Origin: a bacterium D16-51
GTDB lineage: Bacteria; Bacillota; Clostridia; Lachnospirales; Lachnospiraceae
Direction: 5' to 3'
DNA length: 64,000 nucleotides
Assembly: GCA_003612285.1 (NCBI GenBank)
Contig: RAYE01000008.1
Location: 50,896 to 114,895, forward strand
Shown: in pieces, positions 1 through 8,349 of the stretch
How the letters are laid out: each line of letters begins with the position of its first letter
Position numbering within the stretch: the first letter of the stretch is position 1
Notes under the pieces: generated by a model
What the model saw: only the letters and a program-made list of their open reading frames with translations
Databases searched by the model: none
Told to the model about the DNA's origin: nothing
Translations under genes and position numbers: made by a program

Positions 1-53
1 CGGGTGGGAAGCTTGCAGGCGGTGAAACATTGATTAAGGTAGGTGACAGATAA
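1..53 (+). CDS. glgC: 3' end of glucose-1-phosphate adenylyltransferase (GlgC), partial
   Basis: An open frame enters from the left edge and ends at a TAA whose last base is the A of the next gene's ATG (TAATG overlap). The visible tail reads GGKLAGGETLIKVGDR. GlgC normally lies directly upstream of glgD in clostridia, and the stop/start overlap implies translational coupling. The identity rests mainly on this position, because only about 16 residues are visible. Confidence 0.55.
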   Translation, partial: GGKLAGGETLIKVGDR

Positions 54-1174
54 TGAGAGCGATTGGTATTGTGTTAGCTGGTGGTAACAACAGTAGAATG
101 AGGGAACTTTCCAATAAGAGGGCTACAGCGGCTATGCCTATTGCCGGTGGCTTTCGCAGCATAGACTTTGTGCTTAGTAATATGAGTAATTCGCATATTC
201 AGAAGGTTGCTGTCCTTACGCAGTACAATGCAAAGTCTTTGAATGAGCATTTAAATTCATCAAAATGGTGGGACTTTGGACGTAAGCAGGGTGGTTTATA
301 TGTATTTACGCCTACTACGACGCCGGAAAATAGTTACTGGTATCGTGGGACGGCAGATGCAATGGCACAGAACCTGGGATTTTTAAAGAGCAGCCATGAA
401 CCATATGTTGTAATTGCATCAGGCGATGGGGTTTATAAGATGGATTACAATAAAGTTTTGGAATATCATATTGCAAAGAAGGCTGATTTTACAATAGTAA
501 CGGCTGATATTGAGGAGAGAGATGACCCAAGCCGTTTTGGTATAATCCGTACAGATGGGGATGGACGGGTAACAGAGTTTGAAGAGAAGCCGATTAATGC
601 AAATGGTTTGCAGGTATCAGCAGGAATCTATATTGTAAGGAGAAGGCTGTTAATAGAACTGATTGAAAAATCAGCAGAAGAAGAAAGACATGATTTTGTA
701 AAAGATATTTTAATACGTTATAAAAATATAAAAAGAATCTATGCATTTCCGATTCAGACATATTGGAGAAATATTTCTTCAGTAGATTCATATTTCCGCA
801 CAAATATGGATTTCCTGAAAAAAGATGTCCGCGATTATTTCTTTAAGGAATATCCAGATGTTTACTCTAAGGCGGAGGATTTACCGCCGGCAAAATATAA
901 TGCAGGTTCCAGTGTAAAGAACAGTCTGGTATCAAGCGGTTGTATTGTTAACGGAGAGGTTCAGGACTCTATCCTGTTTAAGAAAGCGTTTGTTGGCAAC
1001 AACTGCGTGATTAAGAATTCTATCATTTTAAATGATGTATATATTGGTGATAACACATATATTGAAAATTGTATCGTAGAAAGCAGGGATACAATCCGTG
1101 CTAATACCAAATATATCGGTGAAAATGGTGAAATCAAGATTGTTGTTGAAAAGAATGAGCGTTATGCACTGTAA
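53..1174 (+). CDS. glgD: GlgD, regulatory subunit of ADP-glucose pyrophosphorylase
   Basis: A 373-residue nucleotidyltransferase-fold protein of cytoplasmic glycogen synthesis. The N terminus has the sugar-nucleotide pyrophosphorylase signature (GIVLAGGNNSRMRELSNKRA). The C terminus (about 285-370) has hexapeptide-like repeats (GCIVNGEVQDSILF, NNCVIKNSIILNDVYIG) expected for the left-handed beta helix. The AGGNNSRM loop differs from the GGxGxRL loop of catalytic GlgC, as is typical of GlgD, which modulates GlgC in the mixed enzyme. It overlaps the upstream frame by one base, so the pair is almost certainly an operon. Length is normal for the family. Confidence 0.93.
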   Translation: MRAIGIVLAGGNNSRMRELSNKRATAAMPIAGGFRSIDFVLSNMSNSHIQKVAVLTQYNAKSLNEHLNSSKWWDFGRKQGGLYVFTPTTTPENSYWYRGTADAMAQNLGFLKSSHEPYVVIASGDGVYKMDYNKVLEYHIAKKADFTIVTADIEERDDPSRFGIIRTDGDGRVTEFEEKPINANGLQVSAGIYIVRRRLLIELIEKSAEEERHDFVKDILIRYKNIKRIYAFPIQTYWRNISSVDSYFRTNMDFLKKDVRDYFFKEYPDVYSKAEDLPPAKYNAGSSVKNSLVSSGCIVNGEVQDSILFKKAFVGNNCVIKNSIILNDVYIGDNTYIENCIVESRDTIRANTKYIGENGEIKIVVEKNERYAL

Positions 1175-1328
1175 GGGGTGAGAACGTTACAGGCCGCAGA
1201 GTAAAAGGTGGTGGTGGGGGATAAAGCCCTATAGGGTAGAGGTAATACAGTATTATGATGAGTTTCTTCCTATATAAGTTATACTTTCCTGTAGGCGGGA
1301 TAACATAAAACCAAAGGAGGTTATAGCA

Positions 1329-1619
1329 GTGCAAGTAACAGATGTGAGGATTCGTAAAATCACGAAGGAAGGAAAAATGAAAGCGGTAGTATCGATTACA
1401 CTGGATGATGAATTTGTCATCCATGATATCAAGGTGATTGAGGGCGAGAAGGGATTGTTTATTGCAATGCCGAGCCGCAGGGCCGGTGATGGAGAATACC
1501 GTGATATTGCTCATCCGATTAATTCTGAAACAAGGGAGAAGGTTCAGAATATTATCTTAGAAAAATATTCAGAGGTTCTTGACGAAGAAGAGCCGGCAAA
1601 TGAGTTACAAAGTGAATGA
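1329..1619 (+). CDS. spoVG: SpoVG family septation / RNA-binding regulator
   Basis: A 96-residue protein starting at GTG, eight or nine bases after a strong AAAGGAGG site. It begins [34 protein letters not shown] and contains [13 protein letters not shown], both hallmarks of SpoVG. SpoVG proteins bind nucleic acid and influence septation, sporulation and surface-gene expression in Firmicutes. A strong terminator follows 12 bp after the stop, so the gene appears to end its own transcription unit. The 154-bp upstream spacer has a TATACT box near 1280 but no convincing -35. Confidence 0.95.
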   Translation: MQVTDVRIRKITKEGKMKAVVSITLDDEFVIHDIKVIEGEKGLFIAMPSRRAGDGEYRDIAHPINSETREKVQNIILEKYSEVLDEEEPANELQSE

Positions 1620-1631
1620 GGTGTTTTTGAT

Positions 1632-1660
1632 GGCTGCAGGCGTTATCCCTGCAGCCTTTT
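1632..1660 (+). terminator. Intrinsic terminator after spoVG
   Basis: A perfect 9-bp stem (GGCTGCAGG / CCTGCAGCC) with a short loop is followed by TTTT. It lies 12 bp past the spoVG stop and 19 bp before the next start. Confidence 0.88.
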
Positions 1661-1679
1661 GATATAGGAGGCATGGGGA

Positions 1680-3263
1680 ATGGGAATTTATCTAAATCCG
1701 GATAACAATGGATTTTGGGAGACAGTCCGTTCTGAAATTTATGTGGATAAGACAGGACTGATAATTAATACAAACAAATATCTGAATACAGAACAAAAAT
1801 ATATTTGTGTCAGCAGACCAAGGCGTTTTGGGAAGTCAGTGGCTCTGAAAATGCTTGCTGCTTACTATAGCCGTGGCTGCAGTTCAGAAGATTTATTTAA
1901 AGGGCTGAAGATTGAAAAGGATAGATCGTTTCGGGAATATCTGAACCAGTATGATGTGATTTTTCTGAATATGCAGCAATTTTTAATTGAAGCAAAAAGT
2001 AATGAAATAACAAAATATCTGGAACAGGAGGTTTTTGATGATATTTGGGAGGAATATGGGGATGTTTTAGAGAAAAAGGAGGTCGGCTTGGCTGCTGCTT
2101 TGCGTAAGATTTATGTAAGGGCAAAAAAACAGTTTATTTTCCTGATTGATGAATGGGATTGCGTGATGCGTGAAAGGCAGGAGTCAGAAGCGCTGCAGAA
2201 GCAGTACCTTGATTTCTTAAGGAGCCTTTTAAAAGATCAGCCATATGTTGCGCTTGCTTATATGACAGGGATTCTTCCAGTTAAGAAATATGGACAGCAT
2301 TCTGCGTTGAACATGTTTTGGGAATATTCAATGACTGGCCAGAGCTTTTTTGAAGAATATACTGGTTTTACGGAAGAAGAGGTAAAAAAATTGTGCAGCC
2401 GTTTTGATATGGATTTTGGAGAAGCGGGAAGTTGGTATGACGGATATATGCTTAAAAAATTTCATCATGTTTATAATCCCAAGTCAGTTGTGGAGGCAAT
2501 GCTGCGCCAGGAGTTTTCTAATTATTGGACTTCTACAGAAACATATGATGCATTAAAAGTTTATATTGACATGGATTATGATGGGCTCCGTGCAGACGTT
2601 GTGAAGATGCTTGGGGGCCAGAAGGTTAAGATAAATACTCGGAGTTTCCAGAATGATATGTGTAATTTCTGTACAAAAGATGATGTGCTGACGCTTTTGG
2701 TGCATTTGGGCTATCTTGGATATGATTCTGTCAGGGAAGAGGCGTTTATCCCTAATAGGGAGATTATCAGGGAATTTGAGAATGCAATAAGCGTTGGCGG
2801 CTGGGCGGAGGTTATGCGTGTTTTAAAAGCGTCAGAGCGGCTCCTGGAAGATACTTTGCTGTGTGACGGAGAACGTGTGGCAGAAGGACTTGACAAGGCG
2901 CATATGGAGGTAGCATCTATTTTGTCTTATAATGATGAAAACTCCCTGGGGTGTGCGATTGGGCTTGCATACTATAGCGCCAGAAAGGATTACAGGCTTA
3001 TCAGGGAGTTTCCGACAGGGCGGGGGTTTGCTGATATTGTGTTCCTGCCGCTTCCCCATACAGCGAAGCCGGCGCTTGTGGTAGAATTGAAGTATGATAA
3101 GAAAGTAAGTGCGGCAATACAGCAGATAAAGGACAGGCATTATACACAGGCGTTGGAAGGCTATACAGGGGAAATCCTGCTTGTAGGGATTAATTATGAT
3201 AAATCAGAGGAAAATAAACCGCATAGCTGTGTGATAGAGAGGGCAGAAAAACCGATAAAATAG
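1680..3263 (+). CDS. AAA-ATPase-like protein with C-terminal PD-(D/E)XK nuclease domain
   Basis: A 527-residue protein of the 'predicted AAA-ATPase plus PD-(D/E)XK' family common in gut anaerobes. Near the N terminus are VDKTGLI and SRPRRFGKSVAL (a Walker A-like RFGKS, about residues 44-52). A hydrophobic strand followed by LIDEWD (about 155-160) matches Walker B. The C-terminal segment TGRGFADIVFLP...PALVVELKYDK is the nuclease-like D...E-x-K motif. It sits between the spoVG terminator and the S10 promoter and is not functionally tied to either. The biological role of the family is unknown; it is often multicopy and defence- or mobility-like. Confidence 0.85.
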   Translation: MGIYLNPDNNGFWETVRSEIYVDKTGLIINTNKYLNTEQKYICVSRPRRFGKSVALKMLAAYYSRGCSSEDLFKGLKIEKDRSFREYLNQYDVIFLNMQQFLIEAKSNEITKYLEQEVFDDIWEEYGDVLEKKEVGLAAALRKIYVRAKKQFIFLIDEWDCVMRERQESEALQKQYLDFLRSLLKDQPYVALAYMTGILPVKKYGQHSALNMFWEYSMTGQSFFEEYTGFTEEEVKKLCSRFDMDFGEAGSWYDGYMLKKFHHVYNPKSVVEAMLRQEFSNYWTSTETYDALKVYIDMDYDGLRADVVKMLGGQKVKINTRSFQNDMCNFCTKDDVLTLLVHLGYLGYDSVREEAFIPNREIIREFENAISVGGWAEVMRVLKASERLLEDTLLCDGERVAEGLDKAHMEVASILSYNDENSLGCAIGLAYYSARKDYRLIREFPTGRGFADIVFLPLPHTAKPALVVELKYDKKVSAAIQQIKDRHYTQALEGYTGEILLVGINYDKSEENKPHSCVIERAEKPIK

Positions 3264-3312
3264 TAACCGGGATGATACTATTGGCCGTGAATAGTATCGC
3301 CCAAATAGATGA

Positions 3313-3490
3313 ATATATGTAACAGTTCAGTCTTCCATAAAATGCGAGGATTTTTGACATTTCTTTTGTCAAAAATATGAGTTTTACGGTGCCATTTTGC
3401 ACGTTTTTGGTGCAAAATGTGTACATCAACAGTGCTGAAAGCACTGCTGTGTAACTATGAAGCCGTAAGGCTGAATAGTTACGAATATAT
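3313..3490 (+). repeat. 178-bp inverted-repeat element with internal hairpins upstream of the S10 promoter
   Basis: The ends are imperfect inverted repeats: ATATATGTAACAGTTCAG at the left and CTGAATAGTTACGAATATAT at the right. Inside are TTTTTGACA/TGTCAAAAA (3351-3375), a perfect 10-bp CATTTTGCAC/GTGCAAAATG stem (3393-3419) and CAGTGCT/AGCACTG (3430-3446). No coding frame is plausible. A 15-base stretch (GAGGATTTTTGACAT) recurs in inverse orientation within the MITE at 21352-21507. It is probably a non-autonomous mobile element or a repetitive palindromic unit. Just upstream, 3276-3298 forms a further GATACTAT/ATAGTATC hairpin. Confidence 0.6.
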
Positions 3491-3510
3491 AAAAAATGTC
3501 AAAAAAACCC

Positions 3511-3539
3511 TTGCAAATAAAGGGAAAGTATAGTAAGAT
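3511..3539 (+). promoter_or_regulatory. Candidate sigma-A promoter of the S10 operon
   Basis: TTGCAA (3511-3516) and TAAGAT (3534-3539) are separated by exactly 17 bp. The start site would fall near 3547, giving a leader of about 287 nt before rpsJ. No terminator lies between this box and rpsJ. Confidence 0.6.
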
Positions 3540-3546
3540 ATGATTT

Positions 3547-3833
3547 GCTGTGACATTGATAGCGTTGAAGCGTGAGGTTGCTGCAATCTGGGAACGGGCT
3601 GCAGGTTTTCCGTGGAGCGAATGTCAAGTTAGGAAACTGGCGACAAGTCACTGTACAATTTCATATTCTGCTGATGCGCAGAAAAGAGGGAAGCCTGCTG
3701 ATTATGTAAACCTGAGCAGGACACGCCCGGTTAAGTGTACAGTCACCACTTGTTCCGCTGTAATGAACAGGCATAGGGGAAACCCATAGATCAGTAATGC
3801 CTGCAAAAGTGCGAAAAGGAGGCGGCTTTTTTT
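3547..3833 (+). promoter_or_regulatory. Structured 5' leader of the S10 ribosomal protein operon
   Basis: A long untranslated leader with several base-paired elements. A long-range stem pairs ACAAGT-CACTGTACA (3643-3657) with TGTACAGT...ACTTGT (3736-3753). A second stem pairs CAGGCAT (3768) with ATGCCTG (3797-3803), and CCTGCT/AGCAGG lies between. A frame can be translated through it (3550-3789), but it lacks a ribosome binding site and I treat it as non-coding. Ribosomal operons commonly have autoregulatory leaders bound by one of their products. This one may play that role, but I cannot name the ligand. The rpsJ Shine-Dalgarno AAAGGAGG is at its 3' end. Confidence 0.6.
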
Positions 3834-4151
3834 ATGGCAACAAATGTAATGAGGATTACCCTCAAAGCGTATGACCACAATCAGGTTGATCACGCTGCTG
3901 GGAAGATTATTGAGACAGTGAAGAAAACAGGTGCTAAGGTTAGCGGTCCTGTACCTCTTCCAACAAAGAAGGAAGTAGTAACGATTCTCCGTGCTGTCCA
4001 TAAGTACAAAGATTCCAGGGAGCAGTTTGAGCAGAGGACTCATAAGAGATTGATTGATGTGATTGCCCCGACACAGAAGACCATTGAAGCATTGACAAAA
4101 ATGGAAATGCCATCTGGTGTTGCTGTTGTTTTAAAGATGAAGGAGAAATAA
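3834..4151 (+). CDS. rpsJ: 30S ribosomal protein S10
   Basis: A 105-residue protein, normal S10 length, with the conserved [19 protein letters not shown] start and the [30 protein letters not shown] core. S10 binds the 30S head and, with NusB, also acts in antitermination. It is the first gene of the cluster, preceded by AAAGGAGG about 11 bases upstream. The following 191-bp spacer to rplC is unusually long. Confidence 0.98.
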   Translation: MATNVMRITLKAYDHNQVDHAAGKIIETVKKTGAKVSGPVPLPTKKEVVTILRAVHKYKDSREQFEQRTHKRLIDVIAPTQKTIEALTKMEMPSGVAVVLKMKEK

Positions 4152-4342
4152 TTATAAGGAAAGTCTTAGGGTTTATATAGATGCTGCTTTTTACAGGCAG
4201 ACCGAGTTTTTGGTTTACGGACTTGCACATTATAGACCATCTAGGATGATTTCATGGTTCAGAGCCATCAAATGCCTATGGGCGGAAAGAGGCAAAACGG
4301 GATAATGAAATCCGCTGTAGATTAACAGGAGGTGCATTTAGT
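4152..4342 (+). other. 191-bp structured rpsJ-rplC spacer
   Basis: No gene is visible. The spacer can fold: GATTTCAT (4248-4255) pairs with ATGAAATC (4305-4312), enclosing small ATGG/CCAT and GCCT/AGGC stems just upstream of the rplC ribosome binding site (ACAGGAGGTG). It may be a second control point in the operon or an mRNA processing site. No U-run is present, so a terminator is unlikely. Confidence 0.4.
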
Positions 4343-5026
4343 ATGAAGAAGGCTATTTTAGCTACGAAGGTTGGTATGACACAAATCTTCAATGAGAATG
4401 GAGTTTTAACTCCGGTTACTGTGCTTCAGGCTGGTCCTTGTTATGTTACACAGGTAAAAACCGTTGACAATGACGGCTACAGTGCAGTACAGGTTGGCTT
4501 TGTTGATAAGAAGGATAAAGTAATCAGCAGGGATGCAACCGGAAAGAAAGAAGTAAAAAGGATTCATGGTGTAAACAAGCCATTACAGGGGCATTTTGCT
4601 AAGGCAGGTGTTACTGGTAAAAGATATCTGAAAGAATTTAAATTTGAGAACGCTGAGGAATATACGCTTGGACAGGAAATCAAGGCTGATATCTTTGAAG
4701 CTGGCGATAAGATTGACGTCAGTGGCACAACAAAGGGAAAAGGCTTCCAGGGTGCAATTAAGAGACACGGTCTTCACAGAGGGCCTATGGGACATGGTTC
4801 CAAGTTCCACAGACATGCAGGTTCTAATGGGGCATGTTCTGACCCAAGCCGTGTATTTAAGGGCAAGAAGATGCCTGGGCATATGGGTTCTGTAAAAGTA
4901 ACAATCCAGAATCTTGAGGTAGTAAGGGTTGATGCAGAGCAGAATTTAATCCTTGTAAAGGGCGCTGTGCCAGGACCAAAGAAAGCTTGCGTTATGCTAA
5001 AGGAAAGCGTAAAGGTTCATAAATAA
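4343..5026 (+). CDS. rplC: 50S ribosomal protein L3
   Basis: A 227-residue protein beginning [20 protein letters not shown], the universal L3 start. It has the central loop [27 protein letters not shown] that reaches the peptidyl-transferase centre. Start and AGGAGG spacing are unambiguous. The next gene's true start lies 26 bp after the stop. Confidence 0.98.
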   Translation: MKKAILATKVGMTQIFNENGVLTPVTVLQAGPCYVTQVKTVDNDGYSAVQVGFVDKKDKVISRDATGKKEVKRIHGVNKPLQGHFAKAGVTGKRYLKEFKFENAEEYTLGQEIKADIFEAGDKIDVSGTTKGKGFQGAIKRHGLHRGPMGHGSKFHRHAGSNGACSDPSRVFKGKKMPGHMGSVKVTIQNLEVVRVDAEQNLILVKGAVPGPKKACVMLKESVKVHK

Positions 5027-5052
5027 TTCTTTTGGAAAGGAGGAACACACAG

Positions 5053-5676
5053 ATGGCTAACGTATCTGTTTATAATATGGAAGGCAGCGAAGTTGGTAAG
5101 ATGGACTTAAATGATGATGTTTTCGCTGCTAAGGTAAACGAGCATTTAATGCATATGGCTGTTGTATTACAGCTTGCAAATAAGCGTCAGGGGACTCAGA
5201 GCGCAAAGACACGTTCTGAAGTACGCGGCGGCGGCAAGAAGCCTTGGAGGCAGAAAGGGACCGGCCATGCAAGGCAGGGTTCTATCAGGGCGCCACAGTG
5301 GACAGGCGGCGGGGTAGTATTTGCTCCAAAGCCAAGAGATTATTCTTTTAAGATGAACCGTAAGGAAAAGGCGGCTGCTATCCGTTCTGCGTTGACTTCC
5401 AGGGTGGATGAGAATAAGTTCCTTGTTATGGATTCCCTGAAATTTGATGAGATTAAGACAAAGAAAATGGTAGGCGTCCTGGATGCATTAAAGGTGAAAA
5501 AGGCGCTGGTTGTACTGGACGGTGAAGATAATGCGAATGTAGAGCTTTCTGCAAGGAACATTAAGGGCGTTCGTGTTGTACCATTTAATTCGATTAATGT
5601 ATATGATATTTTGAAATATGAGACAGTTGTTATTACAAAGAACGCTGTGTCTAAAATTGAGGAGGTGTACGCATAA
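5053..5676 (+). CDS. rplD: 50S ribosomal protein L4
   Basis: A 207-residue L4. I chose ATG 5053 (MANVSVYNMEGSEVG) because GGAAAGGAGG lies just upstream; the frame extends further 5' without support. The conserved loop RQGTQSAKTRSEVRGGGKKPWRQKGTGHARQGS lines the exit tunnel. In several bacteria L4 autoregulates the S10 operon; nothing here shows that directly. The stop abuts the rplW ATG with no gap. Confidence 0.98.
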   Translation: MANVSVYNMEGSEVGKMDLNDDVFAAKVNEHLMHMAVVLQLANKRQGTQSAKTRSEVRGGGKKPWRQKGTGHARQGSIRAPQWTGGGVVFAPKPRDYSFKMNRKEKAAAIRSALTSRVDENKFLVMDSLKFDEIKTKKMVGVLDALKVKKALVVLDGEDNANVELSARNIKGVRVVPFNSINVYDILKYETVVITKNAVSKIEEVYA

Positions 5677-5976
5677 ATGGCAGATTTAAAGTATTATGAT
5701 ATCATCCTGAAGCCGATTATCACAGAGAAATCTATGCTGGCAATGGAAGAAAAGAAGTACACATTTTCTGTACACCCGGATGCAACGAAGTCCCAGGTAA
5801 AAGATGCCGTAGAAAAACTGTTTGAAGGGACAAAGGTTGCAAAAGTCAACACAATGAACCTGGAGGGGAAGACCCGCCGCCGTGGCAGGACATTTGGAAA
5901 AACTGCCAAGAGGAAAAAGGCAATCGTTCAGTTGACGGAGGATTCTAAAGAGATTGAGATTTTTGAAGGTCTGTAA
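5677..5976 (+). CDS. rplW: 50S ribosomal protein L23
   Basis: A 99-residue L23 ([33 protein letters not shown]) located at the tunnel exit, where it docks trigger factor and SRP. It starts directly after the rplD stop, with GAGGAGGTG inside the rplD end as its binding site. The last eight codons (EIEIFEGL) plus stop are repeated three more times downstream at a 71-bp period. Confidence 0.98.
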   Translation: MADLKYYDIILKPIITEKSMLAMEEKKYTFSVHPDATKSQVKDAVEKLFEGTKVAKVNTMNLEGKTRRRGRTFGKTAKRKKAIVQLTEDSKEIEIFEGL

Positions 5977-6189
5977 GATACGGTCTGACAATTAACAGTT
6001 TTGGTGAGACAATCTCTTCAGAGATTGAAATATTTGAGGGCCTGTAGGATATAGGCAATAAATTAATGGGTTTGACGAAACAATCTCTTCAGAGATTGAA
6101 ATTTTTGAAGGTCTGTAAGATACGGTCTGACAATTAACAGTTTTGGTGAGACAATCTCTTCAGATATTGAGATTTTTGAAGGGCTGTAG
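5950..6189 (+). repeat. Four-copy 71-bp tandem repeat of the rplW 3' end
   Basis: Copies of the rplW terminus begin at 5950 (the gene itself), 6021, 6092 and 6163, exactly 71 bp apart. The first three encode [12 protein letters not shown] and the fourth DIEIFEGL-stop. Apart from that E-to-D change, differences fall at third codon positions or in the stop (TAA/TAG). Copies 2 and 3 are preceded by a hairpin CAATCTC-TTCA-GAGATTG whose right arm is the duplicated gene end; copy 4 has one mismatch. Because 71 is not a multiple of 3, the copies lie in different frames and follow the stop, so they are untranslated now. Confidence 0.9.
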
Positions 6190-6325
6190 GATACAAAGCA
6201 ATTTCTTTAGAACAGGCGTGGAAAATTTAAGTTACTTTTTGCTGTGCCGGCTGTAGGGCAGGCGGTAACGAACTATCACGCGAATCATTAATTATAATGA
6301 TAGAGTATTGAAAGGAGAATATGTC

Positions 6326-7174
6326 ATGGGAATTAAAACATTTAACCCATATACACCTTCCAGAAGACACATGACAGTGACTGACAAAGCAGAGATCACG
6401 GCGACAAAGCCTGAAAAGTCATTAACAGTGTCATTAAAGAAGAATGCCGGACGTAATGCGCAGGGTAAGATTACAGTAAGGCATCGCGGCGGTGGATGCA
6501 GAAGAAAATACAGGATTATTGATTTTAAAAGAAATAAAGATGGCGTGGAAGGAACTGTTAAAACAATTGAGTACGACCCAAACAGGACAGCTAATATTGC
6601 ATTAATTGCATATGCTGACGGGGAAAAGAGATATATCCTTGCACCGAACGGCTTAAAAGTTGGCCAGAAGATTATGAATGGCCCAACGGCCGAAATTGAG
6701 GTCGGAAATTGCCTTCCGCTTGAAAATATCCCGGTTGGTACACAGATTCACAATATTGAGCTTTATCCTGGAAAAGGCGGGCAGCTTGTCCGTGCAGCAG
6801 GGAATAGTGCACAGCTTATGGCAAAGGAAGGGAAGTATGCAACGCTCAGGCTTCCATCCGGCGAAATGAGAATGGTGCCGATTATCTGCCGTGCTACAAT
6901 TGGTACTGTCGGCAATGGCGAACATGCCCTTGTAAATATCGGTAAGGCAGGGCGTAAGCGCAATATGGGTATCAGGCCTACTGTCCGCGGTTCTGTTATG
7001 AACCCGAATGACCATCCACATGGTGGTGGTGAAGGAAAAGCAGGTATCGGCCGTCCGGGTCCATGTACTCCTTGGGGTAAACCTGCTCTTGGCTTGAAGA
7101 CACGTAAGAAGAACAAGCAGTCAAATAAGATGATTGTAAGAAGAAGAGATGGTAAAGCGTTGAATACAAAATAA
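6326..7174 (+). CDS. rplB: 50S ribosomal protein L2
   Basis: A 282-residue L2. The start is ATG 6326 ([17 protein letters not shown]), preceded by AAAGGAGA; an upstream in-frame TTG at 6308 lies before the binding site. It carries the [22 protein letters not shown] and C-terminal [14 protein letters not shown] motifs needed for peptidyl-transferase function. The spacer upstream (349 bp) is filled by the rplW-end repeats. Its own last codons (ALNTK-stop) are repeated three more times downstream. Confidence 0.98.
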   Translation: MGIKTFNPYTPSRRHMTVTDKAEITATKPEKSLTVSLKKNAGRNAQGKITVRHRGGGCRRKYRIIDFKRNKDGVEGTVKTIEYDPNRTANIALIAYADGEKRYILAPNGLKVGQKIMNGPTAEIEVGNCLPLENIPVGTQIHNIELYPGKGGQLVRAAGNSAQLMAKEGKYATLRLPSGEMRMVPIICRATIGTVGNGEHALVNIGKAGRKRNMGIRPTVRGSVMNPNDHPHGGGEGKAGIGRPGPCTPWGKPALGLKTRKKNKQSNKMIVRRRDGKALNTK

Positions 7175-7318
7175 TTTCTTATGAGATTTTTTGGCAACGC
7201 TTCAGCGTTGAACACAAAATAATTTCTTATGAGATTTTTTAACAACGCTTCAGCGTTGAATACGAAATAATTTCTTCGGAGAGTGATTAGCAACGCTTCA
7301 GCGTTGAATACAAAGTAG
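7157..7318 (+). repeat. Four-copy 48-bp tandem repeat of the rplB 3' end
   Basis: The rplB terminus GCG-TTG-AAT-ACA-AAA-TAA recurs at 7205, 7253 and 7301, an exact 48-bp period from 7157. All four encode ALNTK-stop. Every difference is synonymous (AAT/AAC, ACA/ACG, AAA/AAG, TAA/TAG). Each added copy begins with a CAACGC-TTCA-GCGTTG hairpin whose right arm is the gene end. The design matches the rplW repeat one gene upstream, including the TTCA loop. Confidence 0.9.
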
Positions 7319-7356
7319 GTTAGCAGCCGGGGATACCCGGCAGAATGGAGGATACA

Positions 7357-7635
7357 ATGGCACGTTCATTAAAAAAGGGGCCTTTTGCGGATGCAAGCCT
7401 TCTGAAAAAGGTTGATGCAGCAGTAGCATCCGGCGACAAACAGGTTATTAAGACATGGTCACGTCGTTCCACTATTTTTCCATCATTTGTTGGACTGACA
7501 TTTGCAGTGCATGATGGAAGGAAACATGTACCTGTATATGTTACAGAGGATATGGTAGGGCACAAGCTTGGTGAGTTTGTGGCTACCAGGACTTACAGGG
7601 GCCATGGAAAAGACGAGAAAAAGGGAAGAAGATAG
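7357..7635 (+). CDS. rpsS: 30S ribosomal protein S19
   Basis: A 92-residue S19 ([19 protein letters not shown] ... [25 protein letters not shown]), normal length. ATG 7357 is chosen over the in-frame ATG 7345 because GGAGG lies at 7347-7351. It contacts S13 and tRNA at the 30S head. The stop overlaps the first hairpin of the next spacer. Confidence 0.98.
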   Translation: MARSLKKGPFADASLLKKVDAAVASGDKQVIKTWSRRSTIFPSFVGLTFAVHDGRKHVPVYVTEDMVGHKLGEFVATRTYRGHGKDEKKGRR

Positions 7636-7888
7636 ATTGAAAAATCATTCTAAGGCTGCACAAAACGCATCCTAAGAATGATTACGGTTTCAATCATGGA
7701 AAAACGCAAAGGCAGCGTTTTTCATCACTATTTGAGCCGCAAAGAGCGCGACATGGTGATTAGTATGATAAGATGAAAAGAATTTTTAAGCCGATAAAAA
7801 ACATCGGCAAAGAAATCCTGCGGTTTCATCTTAAAAAATGCAAAACCAGCATTTTTCATGAATTGTTTGTGCCAGCCAAGTTGGCACA
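7635..7888 (+). repeat. Array of five hairpins in the rpsS-rplV spacer
   Basis: Five consecutive inverted repeats fill a spacer that is usually a few bases long. They are: GATTGAAA/TTTCAATC enclosing AATCATTC-TAAGG/CCTAAGAATGATT (7635-7695); GAAAAACGC/GCGTTTTTC (7699-7723); AAGATGAAA/TTTCATCTT enclosing GCCGAT/ATCGGC (7770-7832); AAAAATGC/GCATTTTT (7834-7856); and TGTGCCA/TGGCACA (7868-7888). No coding frame is credible. U-runs are short, so readthrough into rplV is expected. Confidence 0.7.
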
Positions 7889-7928
7889 GAGTATAAATAT
7901 ATCACTTTTTTGAAAGGAGGCTTCGGCA

Positions 7929-8318
7929 ATGGCAAAGGGACATAGATCTCAGATCAAGCGGGAGAGAAATGAAAACCAGAGAGACACCAGACCTTCTGCA
8001 AAGTTATCTTATGCAAGGGTTTCTGTTCAGAAGGCTTGTTATGTGTTAGATGCCATCAGAGGCAAGGACGTAGAAACAGCAATTGGTATTTTATCATATA
8101 ACCCAAGATATGCTTCCAGCATTATTTTGAAATTACTGCAGTCTGCAGTTGCAAATGCAGAGAACAACAATGGTATGAATCCAGATGATTTATATATTGA
8201 AGAGTGCTTTGCAAATAAGGGACCGACAATGAAGAGAATCAGGCCAAGGGCACAGGGCAGGGCTTATCGTATTGAGAAGAGGATGAGCCATATTACAATC
8301 ATTCTGAATGAGCGTTAG
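7929..8318 (+). CDS. rplV: 50S ribosomal protein L22
   Basis: A 129-residue L22 with SYARVSVQKACYVLDAIRGKDVETAIGIL and the C-terminal tunnel hairpin region GPTMKRIRPRAQGRAYRIEKRMSHITI. The N terminus (MAKGHRSQIKRERNENQRDTRP) is longer than in Bacillus, as in other clostridia. A strong GAAAGGAGG precedes it, which fits a gene that must reload ribosomes after the long hairpin spacer. Confidence 0.98.
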   Translation: MAKGHRSQIKRERNENQRDTRPSAKLSYARVSVQKACYVLDAIRGKDVETAIGILSYNPRYASSIILKLLQSAVANAENNNGMNPDDLYIEECFANKGPTMKRIRPRAQGRAYRIEKRMSHITIILNER

Positions 8319-8349
8319 TCGTTTGGTTGGTCTATGAAAGGAGATTAAG

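Noticed and set aside
3550..3789. 79-codon open frame in the S10 leader
   Set aside because: No ribosome binding site before it, and it lies across long-range paired segments of the leader; better explained as untranslated RNA.
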